Shown here: positions 6,846 to 14,402 of the stretch, in pieces | How positions within the stretch are numbered: position 1 is the stretch's first letter | Layout of the letters: each line of letters starts with the position of its first letter | IMG/VR virus record: IMGVR_UViG_3300027749_000545 | Span: 1-20,725 of that record | Direction: 5' to 3' (one strand) | DNA from: a virus | Length of the DNA stretch: 20,725 nucleotides | The notes under the pieces: generated by a model | Seen by the model: only the letters and a program-made list of their open reading frames with translations | The model's database searches: none | What the model was told of the DNA's origin: nothing | Position numbers and translations under genes: made by a program

Positions 6846-7688
6846 TTACCAGTTACGGCATGACCAATAATTGGCACTGGTTCTTGGGCCGGGATTGTCA
6901 CAGTGATGTCTTGCTCTAAAACTTCTACGACGTGCAGGGTTGCTCTTGTGAATACGCATGTTGGGGTCACCAAAGTTGACTTTTTTGATGTTGCCAGTTT
7001 TGGGATTGCGAACATACACCTTGTATTTTTTTACATCTCCGGACATTTTCTTGCCCAAGGACACTTCACGACCGTGATACTTGGCTTCGTCGATGCTTTC
7101 GTCTAGTTCATCGCCTGCAAACTCCACGTGCTCATAGGGGCCAAATGGTTGACCGGTGCGACTGTCTATGGAGTCATCATGATCACCATGGTTGTAGTAG
7201 TCATCGCTGTAGATTTCTACACCGTCAAAATCTGAGTTGTAGTCAATGTGATACTTGCGAACTTTACCATCGCCACACACAATGCCGCGATTCAAAATCT
7301 TTTCCACTGCCACTTGTGCGTCAATGATCCGGCTCATGGGTGAGCCGCCTTGTTTCACAATGTCCTGCAACATTCCAATGTCGTGATTATACCAGGCACT
7401 GGCCAAGGCTTTCAAATAGTTGCCACTGTCACCGCCGTTGTCGGGGGCAAACTCTCTGAGTATCAACGATTCCATCACAGCATCACTGGCACCCAATAGG
7501 CCCCACTCGTCCAGCAAGGCGTAGATGTTGTCAGTAGAGTCCAACAAGATGTCACCACGATCGTCCTGATCCATCACATAGGTTTCAAGCAAGGTACCAT
7601 CTGCCAGTTCAAAGGCAAACCCATCGCCTGTGAGTGGGCGATGTTGATGCAGTTCTGCTTCGGCTAGATAATCACGTAGTGTTTTCAT
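6846..7688 (-). CDS. Tagged head-protein candidate with a conserved C-terminal basic/Cys-Trp domain
   Basis: A 280-residue protein. I use the ATG at 7688 (MKTLRDYLAE-AE) rather than the one at 7709, which would overlap the upstream stop and hide the tag. The first ten residues closely resemble the T4 capsid-targeting sequence, with L-A-E before the predicted gp21-type cut. Residues about 15-190 are acidic with many Asp and include a DDYYNHGDHDDS stretch. The last 80 residues (from AKYHGREV, about 200) form a basic domain with VYVRNPKTGN, VNFGDPNM, RRRSFRARHHC and a WSCRNW end. I recall this domain as widespread at the C termini of phage proteins; I believe it has a DUF entry but cannot name it safely. 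A SIDE-AK boundary just before it could be a second processing site. The gene starts 1 nt after the 959-residue gene. Confidence 0.85.
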   Translation of the reverse strand: MKTLRDYLAEAELHQHRPLTGDGFAFELADGTLLETYVMDQDDRGDILLDSTDNIYALLDEWGLLGASDAVMESLILREFAPDNGGDSGNYLKALASAWYNHDIGMLQDIVKQGGSPMSRIIDAQVAVEKILNRGIVCGDGKVRKYHIDYNSDFDGVEIYSDDYYNHGDHDDSIDSRTGQPFGPYEHVEFAGDELDESIDEAKYHGREVSLGKKMSGDVKKYKVYVRNPKTGNIKKVNFGDPNMRIHKSNPARRRSFRARHHCDNPGPRTSANYWSCRNW

Positions 7689-7689
7689 G

Positions 7690-10569
7690 TTAGATCTTGA
7701 AGTTAGCAAACTCTTTCATGAGGCTTTCTTGCATTTTTTTATCGTCTTTGGGCTCGGGCTTTTGACCTGTGGCAGGCACGCCCATTTTCTTTTGCAAGTC
7801 TTTGCGCATGTCTTCGTCCGAGCCATGGCCCAGTTTCTCAAGGCCTTTTTTTACCACGCCTTTGACAGTGTCAACAACACCTTCTGCCACATCTTCTTGG
7901 ACATACGGCAGTGTCATGTTGTATTTTTGGAACAACTGTTTTAACATTTTGGCGTTAGCAAAGTCTCCTGCTACTTTAGAGTCAGGAGATCCGGTATTAG
8001 ATACCGTTTGCATTTGATTATAGTCTTTCTCAAACCCTGGATCTAATCTATTTTGCTGTTTCAAATCTTTTACTGTGTTAATCATTGATCTTAACTGGTA
8101 ATTTATTCTTTGAGCCTGGGCCATACTACCCACTGTTTGTCCAGCGGCTTGTTGAGGAGTATTACTGCCGGCGTCTTGATTTCCAGATGTTCCAGCATGA
8201 GCACCACCTGCTCCTAATGCCATCGATCCTGCCAATGCGGCAGCAGCCATTTTTTCTTTCCAGCCTTCATCTAACTCATCTTCTTCAATTGTGTCTTCCT
8301 TCATGGTGCGTTCCCATGGCTTGAGTTCTTGTTGCTTGATACCGGCCATTTCACGCAGTCTGTTAATTTCGCCAAACTTGTCCATGCCGTCAATCTGCAC
8401 ATCAGTGACAGGAATAGTGGCCATACCACTGGCCTTGGGCTTGTTTAAGCCACCAGAATATTGCATGGCATCATCACTGTATTCAGTGTTGGTAGGCCAA
8501 TTAGGTTTGTTTTGTGAGGCATCGGTATCACCATATGCTTCGTCCATCATGGTATCGCATGCACATGGAGATTGTCCACAATCGGGGCAAACGTCATCGC
8601 AACCGCAGTCGGTTGAGCCGCAGGCAGGGCAAGGCTCTTCATGACTGTGATCATGACCATGTGACATACCGCCACCCAGTCCTGCACGTGCCAACAACTG
8701 GGCCAGAGCCTCGGCATCCTCATCGGCTGCTGTCACAGTGATGTTCTTGTGTGAACCGTTGTCATCGTTGGTCATACTCACGTTGATGCTCATTGATTCA
8801 GCAATCATGTTTTCCAGTTTGCGATTCAAACTGTCGTAAATGCCCTTGCCAATTTGTACGCCACCTTTGGTGGACTTGACGGCATCACCACCAGTGGCAA
8901 CTGATCCACTAGTTGTAGTTTCCGCTACTTTCTTTTCTTTCTTTTTCTCATCATACTCAATGTCTTTGGTCACTCGCTTGCCGGCCTTTTCGGCTTTGGT
9001 ATCTTCGGAGCCACGCTTTGCACCGTGGATGCCATCTTTCTTTTTCTCATCATACTCGATGTCTTTGGCTACCTTACGGCCAGCACGTTCAGCACGGTTA
9101 TCACGGGTGTTTGTGGATTCTTCTTCCATGTCAATATTGTGGCTCATTTCATCACCGCGCTCGTGTTGTGTCTGCATGTAGTCATCCACTGCGGTCATCA
9201 TGCCTTCAATCTTGGTCAGTTTGGCCTGTACCCATTCTGGCAGGTCTTCTTTGTTGCTCAAAATCTTTTCCAAGGCTCGTGCATGACGCACAATGGTATG
9301 GATATCATCCTTGGCTGCATCGCCTTCGTTGCCATATTCACCTGTGTCATCCTGGGTGGCGCCTGGCATGATGCCTTCTTCTTTGATTCGGCCGCCTTTG
9401 TGCTTGTAGGCCTTGCCTGTCACACGCTCTGGACCTTTGTCGGCGCCTTTTGGACGTCCGGCTCGACGCTTTTCGCCTGTGGGTTGTGCATCTTCTTCAT
9501 CATCATGACGACGTGTGGCACGGACGCCAGTGGCAGTGGTTTCAATATCGTGACGTGCGCCGCGGCGAACATCACCAACCTTGGGAGTGCTCAGTCGACG
9601 CTTGACATCACGTTCCATGTCGTCAAAGCCTTCGTCGGCCATTTGTTTCTTGCCACCTAATGCACTACGCATGGCTTCGGCTGCTACGTCGCCTAGCATT
9701 TCTTCAACTTCTTGTTTGGCGCCGGCAATCTTGTCATTGAATGATTTTTTCTTGGCAAGGTCATTGGCACCCTGACCATCAGCCGCAAATTTTGGAACTC
9801 GTTTTCCGTTGACTGTGGTCATTGGCAGGCCACCTTCATCAATTTCATCTGTATCAAATGTCTGACCAAAAGCATTGAATTTTTGTTTGCCAGACTTTTC
9901 TGCGGCAGTATCTTGTTGCTTAATATACTCACCACGACTGACTTCATCAAGGTCGGCTTCAGTCACACCGGGTTGACCAGCAACGCCTTTGCCTTGACTG
10001 GGTTTCATCATTAATTTGCCTGTGCGATCATTGGTATGTTTTGCATCTTGATAGTAAGTATCTTTATAAACAACTGGTGTTTCTTGACCGTGATATGTTG
10101 GTTCGGTTCTTACAGCAAGTGAACCGGTGTTGTCAGCGGATGCTCTACCACCCTGAGGTGCAACACGATTACCATAACCAGTTGTTGTTGTATCCGCTCT
10201 GTTGGTGGCGCGAGTTTGTTTAAACTGTTTTGCTATAATGTCACGTTCGGCCTGATTCACTGGCGGACGTATGCCCGCGTTGCCTACTGTAAGACCGCGC
10301 ACTGCTTCATCCATGCCTTCCGAAGGATGGCGCAGTTTGTTCAGCACCGCACCTGCCACACGCTTACCGGCTGCTTTGCTACCATAACGCTGGCCTGCAT
10401 CGGCAGCAATTTTAGAGAAGTTCTTGCCTGGCTTGCCAATATCCTTACCGGCGGCTGCTTTCTTGGCTGAATAGTCACCAGTAGCACGTTCGGCAACTGT
10501 GCCTTCTGCTAGAGTTTGTTTTTGGCTCAGTTCAGCCATGCGCTTGTTGAGATCGTAAAAAAATGTCAT
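7690..10569 (-). CDS. Giant multi-segment protein, probable packaged internal head protein
   Basis: A 959-residue protein from the ATG at 10569 (MTFFYDLNKRMAE), which has AAGGA about 8 nt upstream; an ORF extension to 10734 runs through the previous gene and is not credible. The N terminus looks like a lengthened head-targeting tag, with LAE-G and VAE-R sites by residue 27. Residues 30-490 are basic and low-complexity with many Lys, Arg and Gly. Two copies of an AGRKVAKDIEYDEKKK-like unit lie near 490-545. A His-rich run (HGHDHSHEE) and a cluster of eight cysteines in CPAC, CGC, CPDC and CAC follow at about 636-672, a likely metal site. A short hydrophobic Ala/Gly segment sits near 767-789, and more VAE-G sites occur near the C terminus. 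No enzyme domain is recognised. Processing into several packaged peptides is possible. Confidence 0.8.
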   Translation of the reverse strand: MTFFYDLNKRMAELSQKQTLAEGTVAERATGDYSAKKAAAGKDIGKPGKNFSKIAADAGQRYGSKAAGKRVAGAVLNKLRHPSEGMDEAVRGLTVGNAGIRPPVNQAERDIIAKQFKQTRATNRADTTTTGYGNRVAPQGGRASADNTGSLAVRTEPTYHGQETPVVYKDTYYQDAKHTNDRTGKLMMKPSQGKGVAGQPGVTEADLDEVSRGEYIKQQDTAAEKSGKQKFNAFGQTFDTDEIDEGGLPMTTVNGKRVPKFAADGQGANDLAKKKSFNDKIAGAKQEVEEMLGDVAAEAMRSALGGKKQMADEGFDDMERDVKRRLSTPKVGDVRRGARHDIETTATGVRATRRHDDEEDAQPTGEKRRAGRPKGADKGPERVTGKAYKHKGGRIKEEGIMPGATQDDTGEYGNEGDAAKDDIHTIVRHARALEKILSNKEDLPEWVQAKLTKIEGMMTAVDDYMQTQHERGDEMSHNIDMEEESTNTRDNRAERAGRKVAKDIEYDEKKKDGIHGAKRGSEDTKAEKAGKRVTKDIEYDEKKKEKKVAETTTSGSVATGGDAVKSTKGGVQIGKGIYDSLNRKLENMIAESMSINVSMTNDDNGSHKNITVTAADEDAEALAQLLARAGLGGGMSHGHDHSHEEPCPACGSTDCGCDDVCPDCGQSPCACDTMMDEAYGDTDASQNKPNWPTNTEYSDDAMQYSGGLNKPKASGMATIPVTDVQIDGMDKFGEINRLREMAGIKQQELKPWERTMKEDTIEEDELDEGWKEKMAAAALAGSMALGAGGAHAGTSGNQDAGSNTPQQAAGQTVGSMAQAQRINYQLRSMINTVKDLKQQNRLDPGFEKDYNQMQTVSNTGSPDSKVAGDFANAKMLKQLFQKYNMTLPYVQEDVAEGVVDTVKGVVKKGLEKLGHGSDEDMRKDLQKKMGVPATGQKPEPKDDKKMQESLMKEFANFKI
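8941..8969. repeat. In-gene direct repeat, copy 1
   Basis: A 29-bp segment that matches 9040-9068 in 28 of 29 positions, 99 bp (33 codons) apart. It encodes KDIEYDEKKK in the giant protein; similarity at the protein level extends to about 20 residues on the N-terminal side. Confidence 0.85.
9040..9068. repeat. In-gene direct repeat, copy 2
   Basis: The partner of 8941-8969, one base different. The in-frame 99-bp period points to internal duplication within the giant protein gene. Confidence 0.85.
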
Positions 10570-10573
10570 GTTA

Positions 10574-11182
10574 TTATCCTTGAGGTAATGCACCAGTTGC
10601 TGGCTTGGGTTGACGCTTGATATTGTCGAACGGGCTCTTGTTCTGTGTGGGAATATCATTTGTGGTTTTTGCAGGAGGTGTCTTGCCCCCGGCCACAGTA
10701 AAGTCTGAACGATATTTGTTCCGCAATACTGCATGTTGATAGGGATTGGCCGAGTAGTCTTGACTCAGGGCCCGTTGTTCTGCATCAGGTGCAGGATAAT
10801 CTGTGTCGGCAATTAGGTCCTGATTCTGTGCTGTGATGTCCGCAATCTCTTTGGCAATGCTGTCATCATAGGCCTGTGTCTGCAGAGTGATAAAGTTGGG
10901 ATTGAGACCCAACAACTGTGCCAACTGCTTGATCTGTGGTTCAATGGCAGGGTATCTAAAACTCACGTCCATGAAAGTGACACTTTGATTTTCTGCGCCC
11001 GGAAAGTCTTTTTGTAGTTTTTGCACAGGTGTGGTTTTTGGGCGACTCATACTGACAATGTCAAACTGAGCCATTTTTTCTTCGAGTTGTTTCAAGAACT
11101 CTGGAGGCACTTCACCCAGGACCTTGATCCTGTAGTCGTATGTGCGAGAAGATTCTGCGAGATATTGATGAAATGTTTTCAT
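10574..11182 (-). CDS. Tagged internal-head-protein candidate (MKTFHQYLAE)
   Basis: A 202-residue protein. It begins MKTFHQYLAE-SS, the clearest match in this window to the T4 capsid-targeting tag (MKTYQEFIAE in T4 internal proteins), with L-A-E before the predicted cut. Residues 12-115 form a mixed alpha/beta domain (YDYRIKVLGEVPPEF, then SVTFMDVSFRYPAIEPQI) that I recall from other aquatic phages without a function. The last 60 residues are Pro/Gln/Lys rich and probably disordered. The start has AGGA 8-9 nt upstream and a late promoter core at 11200-11206. It is the first gene of the cassette and ends 4 nt before the giant protein gene. Confidence 0.88.
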   Translation of the reverse strand: MKTFHQYLAESSRTYDYRIKVLGEVPPEFLKQLEEKMAQFDIVSMSRPKTTPVQKLQKDFPGAENQSVTFMDVSFRYPAIEPQIKQLAQLLGLNPNFITLQTQAYDDSIAKEIADITAQNQDLIADTDYPAPDAEQRALSQDYSANPYQHAVLRNKYRSDFTVAGGKTPPAKTTNDIPTQNKSPFDNIKRQPKPATGALPQG

Positions 11183-11199
11183 GTGGAGATCCTATATGA

Positions 11200-11206
11200 T
11201 ATTTAT
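11200..11206 (-). promoter_or_regulatory. Late promoter core before the internal-protein cassette
   Basis: The minus strand reads AATAAATATC, 17 nt before the ATG at 11182, with a Shine-Dalgarno-like AGGA in the leader. The core overlaps the stop codon of the small terminase gene (11203-11205). It would drive the whole run of tagged genes down to 5167. Confidence 0.65.
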
Positions 11207-11691
11207 TCTTTTTTCACGATTGAACGTCTATCGCCGATCAAGCGATCTAGTATTTCGTTGCGATCCAGCACATGGCCTTGCCCGGCATGAGTGGGTGCAT
11301 CGTCGGTGGGATTTTGTTGATCCAGTCGGGCTTTTTTCAACTGTAGATCGATCACCTTGAGTTTTTTGTTAAGTTTGGCTGTTTTGGCTGTGAGTGCATG
11401 GCCCAACATTGTGCCGGCTACGCCAAAGATTTCTGCGGCAAATCTGGAATCGACATTCATGCCTAAATCCATCAAGTCATCAAAACTCTTGGTTGCCTTG
11501 GCCGCTAGTTCGTCCATTTCGGCGTCACTGGCACTGAGATCGCGCACACCGGGTAGGGCCACATCAATTTTGTCAATGGCGTCGTCAATTTCGGCAATGT
11601 AGGTACGTGTTTCTTCTACCGTGGGTGGATCTTCGGGCTCAGTGCTGTTGTTTGGGGGTAAATCAAAGAGTTCTTCTAATTTGCGGGTCAT
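11203..11691 (-). CDS. terS: Terminase small subunit (T4 gp16-like)
   Basis: A protein of about 162 residues if it starts at the ATG at 11691 (MTRKLEELFDLPP); an in-frame ATG at 11757 would add 22 residues and overlap gp4 by 35 nt, so it is less likely. The composition is almost wholly helical. An acidic N-terminal part is followed by two long helices (roughly 55-130) with the pattern FDDLMDLGMN, FAAEIFGVAGTML, AKTAKLNKKLKVIDLQLKK, typical of the oligomerising coiled-coil core of T4-type small terminases. It regulates packaging by the large subunit and recognises DNA ends or concatemers. It follows the gp4 gene and is probably translated with it. Confidence 0.8.
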   Translation of the reverse strand: MTRKLEELFDLPPNNSTEPEDPPTVEETRTYIAEIDDAIDKIDVALPGVRDLSASDAEMDELAAKATKSFDDLMDLGMNVDSRFAAEIFGVAGTMLGHALTAKTAKLNKKLKVIDLQLKKARLDQQNPTDDAPTHAGQGHVLDRNEILDRLIGDRRSIVKKE

Positions 11692-11722
11692 GCCATATTT
11701 ACCGCGAACTCTGTGGTGCAGG

Positions 11723-12154
11723 CTATTTGCTACCGTTCTTGAACATTTGATCTTCATTTATGACGCGGAAGATCAGTCCGTTTTTCCTGGCCCACAATGT
11801 CGCAGAATGCCATTTGGCATGATTGACAGCAACCACAGCACGATCTCGCGGCGACATTTTGCCTTCAATCACGCTCTGCTTTCGGGGTTTGATTTCTATC
11901 AGTTCTGCTCGCACTTGATTGCCTCGAGTGCGATAGGTCATCAGGATATCAGGTATATATTGGCTCTGCTTGCCTGTGATGGGATTACGGTAAGGTATGG
12001 CTATGCTTTCGCTGGCCCACTGTAGCACCGCATCATTTGAGTCACAGAATTTAAAGAACGCATGCTCCCAGCCGGATCTGTATCTGGGTGCGCCTTTGCC
12101 CACATACTTGGCAGGATTCATCAAGGTATAACTGCCATTGGCAAAACGACTCAT
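11723..12154 (-). CDS. gp4: Head completion protein (T4 gp4/gp50 family, TnsA-like nuclease fold)
   Basis: A 143-residue protein close to the T4 gp4 length (about 150). Family features visible are RSGWEHAFFKFCDSN (27-41), W46 with ASESIAIPY (47-55), NPITGKQSQYIPDILM (57-72, with Asp69) and ELIEIKPRKQ (84-93). The E...PD...EIKP arrangement is the TnsA/PD-(D/E)XK-like active site. In T4 the protein is needed to finish DNA-filled heads before tail attachment. It overlaps the 122-residue gene by ATGA and precedes the small terminase gene. Confidence 0.88.
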   Translation of the reverse strand: MSRFANGSYTLMNPAKYVGKGAPRYRSGWEHAFFKFCDSNDAVLQWASESIAIPYRNPITGKQSQYIPDILMTYRTRGNQVRAELIEIKPRKQSVIEGKMSPRDRAVVAVNHAKWHSATLWARKNGLIFRVINEDQMFKNGSK

Positions 12155-12519
12155 GCCAGCACATTCCTCGCAGTATAGTAGTTGGGGGTGACTGCGGCAC
12201 CAAAGCCCAGCAAGGTGCTACCGCTTCGCATGTTGTTGAGATAGTAGCACAGGGTTTGTGTGAGTGTAAGTGAGTCTTGGCCTTCAAGACTTTGTAGTAC
12301 TGTCAGCACAGGGGTGCCAGTTTGATCGGCAATCCTAAACAAAGCCACAGTAAAGTTGCCTGCGGCAGCATCTGTTGTGAACACACTCTTGAGATAACTA
12401 TAGACCACATCATACTCTTCCACACTCACAAACTGTTCATAACTGTAAAAGCCGTCAAAGATTCTAACGGTTAGGTCACTGTCGGGATTGGGATTATTGA
12501 CTGAGCCGCCCATGATCAT
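12151..12519 (-). CDS. Conserved small virion protein of T4-like aquatic phages
   Basis: A 122-residue protein with FDGFYSYEQFVSVEEYD near residues 20-36, a VVYSYLKSVF helix, FTVALFRIAD, LTVLQSLEG and a YYLNNMRS segment. I recall very similar proteins listed as structural proteins next to tail genes in T4-like cyanophages. Its molecular role is unknown to me. Its start overlaps the stop of the tube-like gene (ATGA) and its stop overlaps gp4 (ATGA). A second ATG two codons in (12513) is equally possible. The placement suggests a tail or neck component. Confidence 0.75.
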   Translation of the reverse strand: MIMGGSVNNPNPDSDLTVRIFDGFYSYEQFVSVEEYDVVYSYLKSVFTTDAAAGNFTVALFRIADQTGTPVLTVLQSLEGQDSLTLTQTLCYYLNNMRSGSTLLGFGAAVTPNYYTARNVLA

Positions 12520-13661
12520 GCTCCTGGTGATCTAGGGAACACAAAGCCACCCGATCCACCTTGTGCTTGTCTCACTGCACCTGGTACAGTGTTACGTATC
12601 ACACTTTTTAGAGCCGCATTGGCTTCTTCGTTTACTATGCTCCGGATATTTTGACCCTTAAATGTGTTGTAGGCTGTGCCGGCTTTTTGCACAGCACCAA
12701 TGATGCCTGTCACGCCGCCGCTTTGTAGGTCTTCCACAATGCCAATGCCTGCATCCAACAATCCACCTTGGCCCAGTACCGATCTGGTGCTGCCAGGTCT
12801 GGCCAGGCTGGATCTCACATTGTCATAATGCGCAGGATCAGCAAATCCTTTGATGTTGGTGTCAGGTCTGGATCCGCCAATGGCACCTCTATAGTATTTG
12901 ACAGTTTCGTATTCAATAGTCATGTTATTCTCCATGATCCCGCCACCTTCACTGTAGTTGTACTGATCATGTTTCCAATCTTTGATCAAGGGATTGATCA
13001 GCACATAACTCACCCATTTGTGTTGATCCATACCATATATAGTGATGTCTCTAAAGAATGGTGGTTTACCTGTGTATTGATCTCCTCCAGATCCTATGCC
13101 TGTGCCGCCTGCATTGCCTTGATCATAGGATTCACCAATGTAGCCCCAGTCATTGACTGGTCGGTTGGGAGCATAGATGTCTCTGGTGTTGTAGGAGAAG
13201 CCGGGTTCATTGTCTACCTGACCTATACTGCCGTTCATGTTGGAAGCAGATCCATACTGTTGATTAGGATCTTTGTAGTAGTAACTGTAGTAGTTGTACC
13301 ATAACAGTCTGCTGACATCACCACCATCATCGTGCATGGTCAACTGAACTGGTTGGTAATTGATTTTCTTTTGAATTATTCTTTTGCGATTGTATTGATT
13401 CAGTGTTTCTGTGTCAATACTATATGCCGGCAACTGTACAGATTTAACCAGCAAACCTATTACAGATTTTTCACTTGTGGTATAGATTCTACCTAGACTG
13501 GGGATCTCTGCTGTGTTGAGATTGAAGTACACATGGAACAGGAACTTGTTTCTAGGAGCAAGTTCGTATCCATTGGTTCTAAAGGTCTTGCTGGCATGTG
13601 CATAGTCTTTGAGACCCTGCGCACCAAAGAAACCTGTCAGGAAATCCTGACCCCAGGTCAT
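12516..13661 (-). CDS. Tail-tube-like virion structural protein
   Basis: A 381-residue protein. Residues about 35-125 (APRNKFLFHVYFNLN, VKSVQLPAYSIDTETLNQYN, KINYQPVQLTMHDD) and 205-255 (FFRDITIYGMDQH, VSYVLINPLIKDW, MTIEYETVKYY) have the pattern of the tube-fold beta barrel of T4 gp19 and gp54, split by an insert rich in Gly, Tyr and Asn. The C-terminal 100 residues are Gly/Ala rich and probably extended. It could be a tube initiator, a baseplate-side tube protein or a second tube subunit. The start has AAGGA about 9 nt upstream, and the gene begins 12 nt after gp19. The general fold call is moderate; the exact T4 counterpart is not settled. Confidence 0.7.
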   Translation of the reverse strand: MTWGQDFLTGFFGAQGLKDYAHASKTFRTNGYELAPRNKFLFHVYFNLNTAEIPSLGRIYTTSEKSVIGLLVKSVQLPAYSIDTETLNQYNRKRIIQKKINYQPVQLTMHDDGGDVSRLLWYNYYSYYYKDPNQQYGSASNMNGSIGQVDNEPGFSYNTRDIYAPNRPVNDWGYIGESYDQGNAGGTGIGSGGDQYTGKPPFFRDITIYGMDQHKWVSYVLINPLIKDWKHDQYNYSEGGGIMENNMTIEYETVKYYRGAIGGSRPDTNIKGFADPAHYDNVRSSLARPGSTRSVLGQGGLLDAGIGIVEDLQSGGVTGIIGAVQKAGTAYNTFKGQNIRSIVNEEANAALKSVIRNTVPGAVRQAQGGSGGFVFPRSPGA

Positions 13662-13673
13662 ATCAGATCTTCC

Positions 13674-14315
13674 TTATTGCAAGGACTGGGCTGTACCAGC
13701 ACCGGTCACCACGTCGTTGACTGTTCTTGCAATTGCTGTGCCAATACCAGTGCCATTAGGAGTTTGATTGGCATTGTCATACACAATGGTCATGGCAATG
13801 GTCATTGGATCGTTGGTACCATAGTTGGCATCACCATAGTCAACACTGCTTAGATAACAGCCATACAGTTCCCATGTTTCAAGAATGTTGGGCGTGGCAG
13901 CGCCGTTGCCACCATCTAGTACTTCAAAGCGGGTGGTAAACTTATAGTCAATACCCGACGCAGCCGATGCCATTTCCAAGAAGTCCATTTGTTTCTGCAG
14001 TTGTTCGCCAACCAGGCGTGTGGTAGCGCCGGATGCATCATCACGCAGGGTACATGTGACATCTGCCCAGTGTGGCTTGCCTGACAATTTGAGTTCACTG
14101 TTGTAGATTGGAATCACAATAGGGTCAAAGTTCACTGTGGGACGCTTGAAGTCCATGACCTGTTTGGTCAATTCTGTTCTGGGTGTGCTCACACCAAAGT
14201 TTTCAAATACCACTCTAAAGCGATATTTGAGTTTGGGCATGAGTAGGCCTTGATTGCTTGCGCTTTGATCGCTTGCCAAGGGCACTGTCATTCTTGATAA
14301 TGATGAAACGGCCAT
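13674..14315 (-). CDS. gp19: Tail tube protein (T4 gp19-like)
   Basis: A 213-residue protein from the ATG at 14315 (MAVSSLSRMTVPL). This start has AGGAGA about 8 nt upstream and a full TATAAATA at 14336-14343; the in-frame start at 14357 would lie inside the sheath terminator. Visible features are LKYRFRVVFENFG (about 29-41), a KQVMDFKRPTVNFDPI stretch, and ETWELYGCYLSSVDYG followed by PMTIAMTIVYDNA, the usual C-terminal strands of phage tube proteins. T4 gp19 is 163 residues, so this one is longer, partly from a Gly/Thr-rich tail. It stacks as hexamers inside the sheath and carries the DNA. Confidence 0.88.
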   Translation of the reverse strand: MAVSSLSRMTVPLASDQSASNQGLLMPKLKYRFRVVFENFGVSTPRTELTKQVMDFKRPTVNFDPIVIPIYNSELKLSGKPHWADVTCTLRDDASGATTRLVGEQLQKQMDFLEMASAASGIDYKFTTRFEVLDGGNGAATPNILETWELYGCYLSSVDYGDANYGTNDPMTIAMTIVYDNANQTPNGTGIGTAIARTVNDVVTGAGTAQSLQ

Positions 14316-14335
14316 ATTAGTATCTCCTATAGTGT

Positions 14336-14343
14336 TATTTATA
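14336..14343 (-). promoter_or_regulatory. Late promoter TATAAATA of the tail tube gene
   Basis: A perfect copy of the T4 late promoter box, 20 nt before the ATG, with a good Shine-Dalgarno (AGGAGA) between. It lies just beyond the sheath terminator, so tube protein can be made independently of sheath. Confidence 0.8.
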
Positions 14344-14354
14344 TCGTTTGAGGC

Positions 14355-14385
14355 CAAAAAAAATAGGGTGTTGCCACCCTATTTT
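14355..14385 (-). terminator. Rho-independent terminator of the tail sheath gene
   Basis: An 11-bp perfect stem (AAAATAGGGTG at 14360-14370 with CACCCTATTTT at 14375-14385) and a 4-nt loop. On the minus strand a run of T follows the stem (the A run at 14356-14363 of the plus strand). It sits 18 nt beyond the sheath stop. Another short inverted repeat, CTAACG/CGTTAG at 14391-14406, surrounds the stop codon. Confidence 0.9.
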
Positions 14386-14402
14386 CGTGTCTAACGGCGT
14401 CG

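Noticed and set aside
9025-9660. A 211-codon plus-strand frame opposite the giant protein gene
   Set aside because: The product is a meaningless hydrophobic string caused by antisense Lys/Asp/Glu codons; the minus-strand gene has a ribosome binding site, a tag and close spacing to its neighbours.
10570-10734. Upstream extension of the giant protein gene to an ATG at 10734
   Set aside because: It would overlap most of the end of the 202-residue gene, and the ATG at 10569 has a good Shine-Dalgarno and gives a recognisable N terminus.
12768-13304. A 178-codon plus-strand frame opposite the tube-like gene
   Set aside because: Shadow of a Tyr/Asn/Gly-rich gene that has clear neighbours, ATGA overlap and a ribosome binding site.
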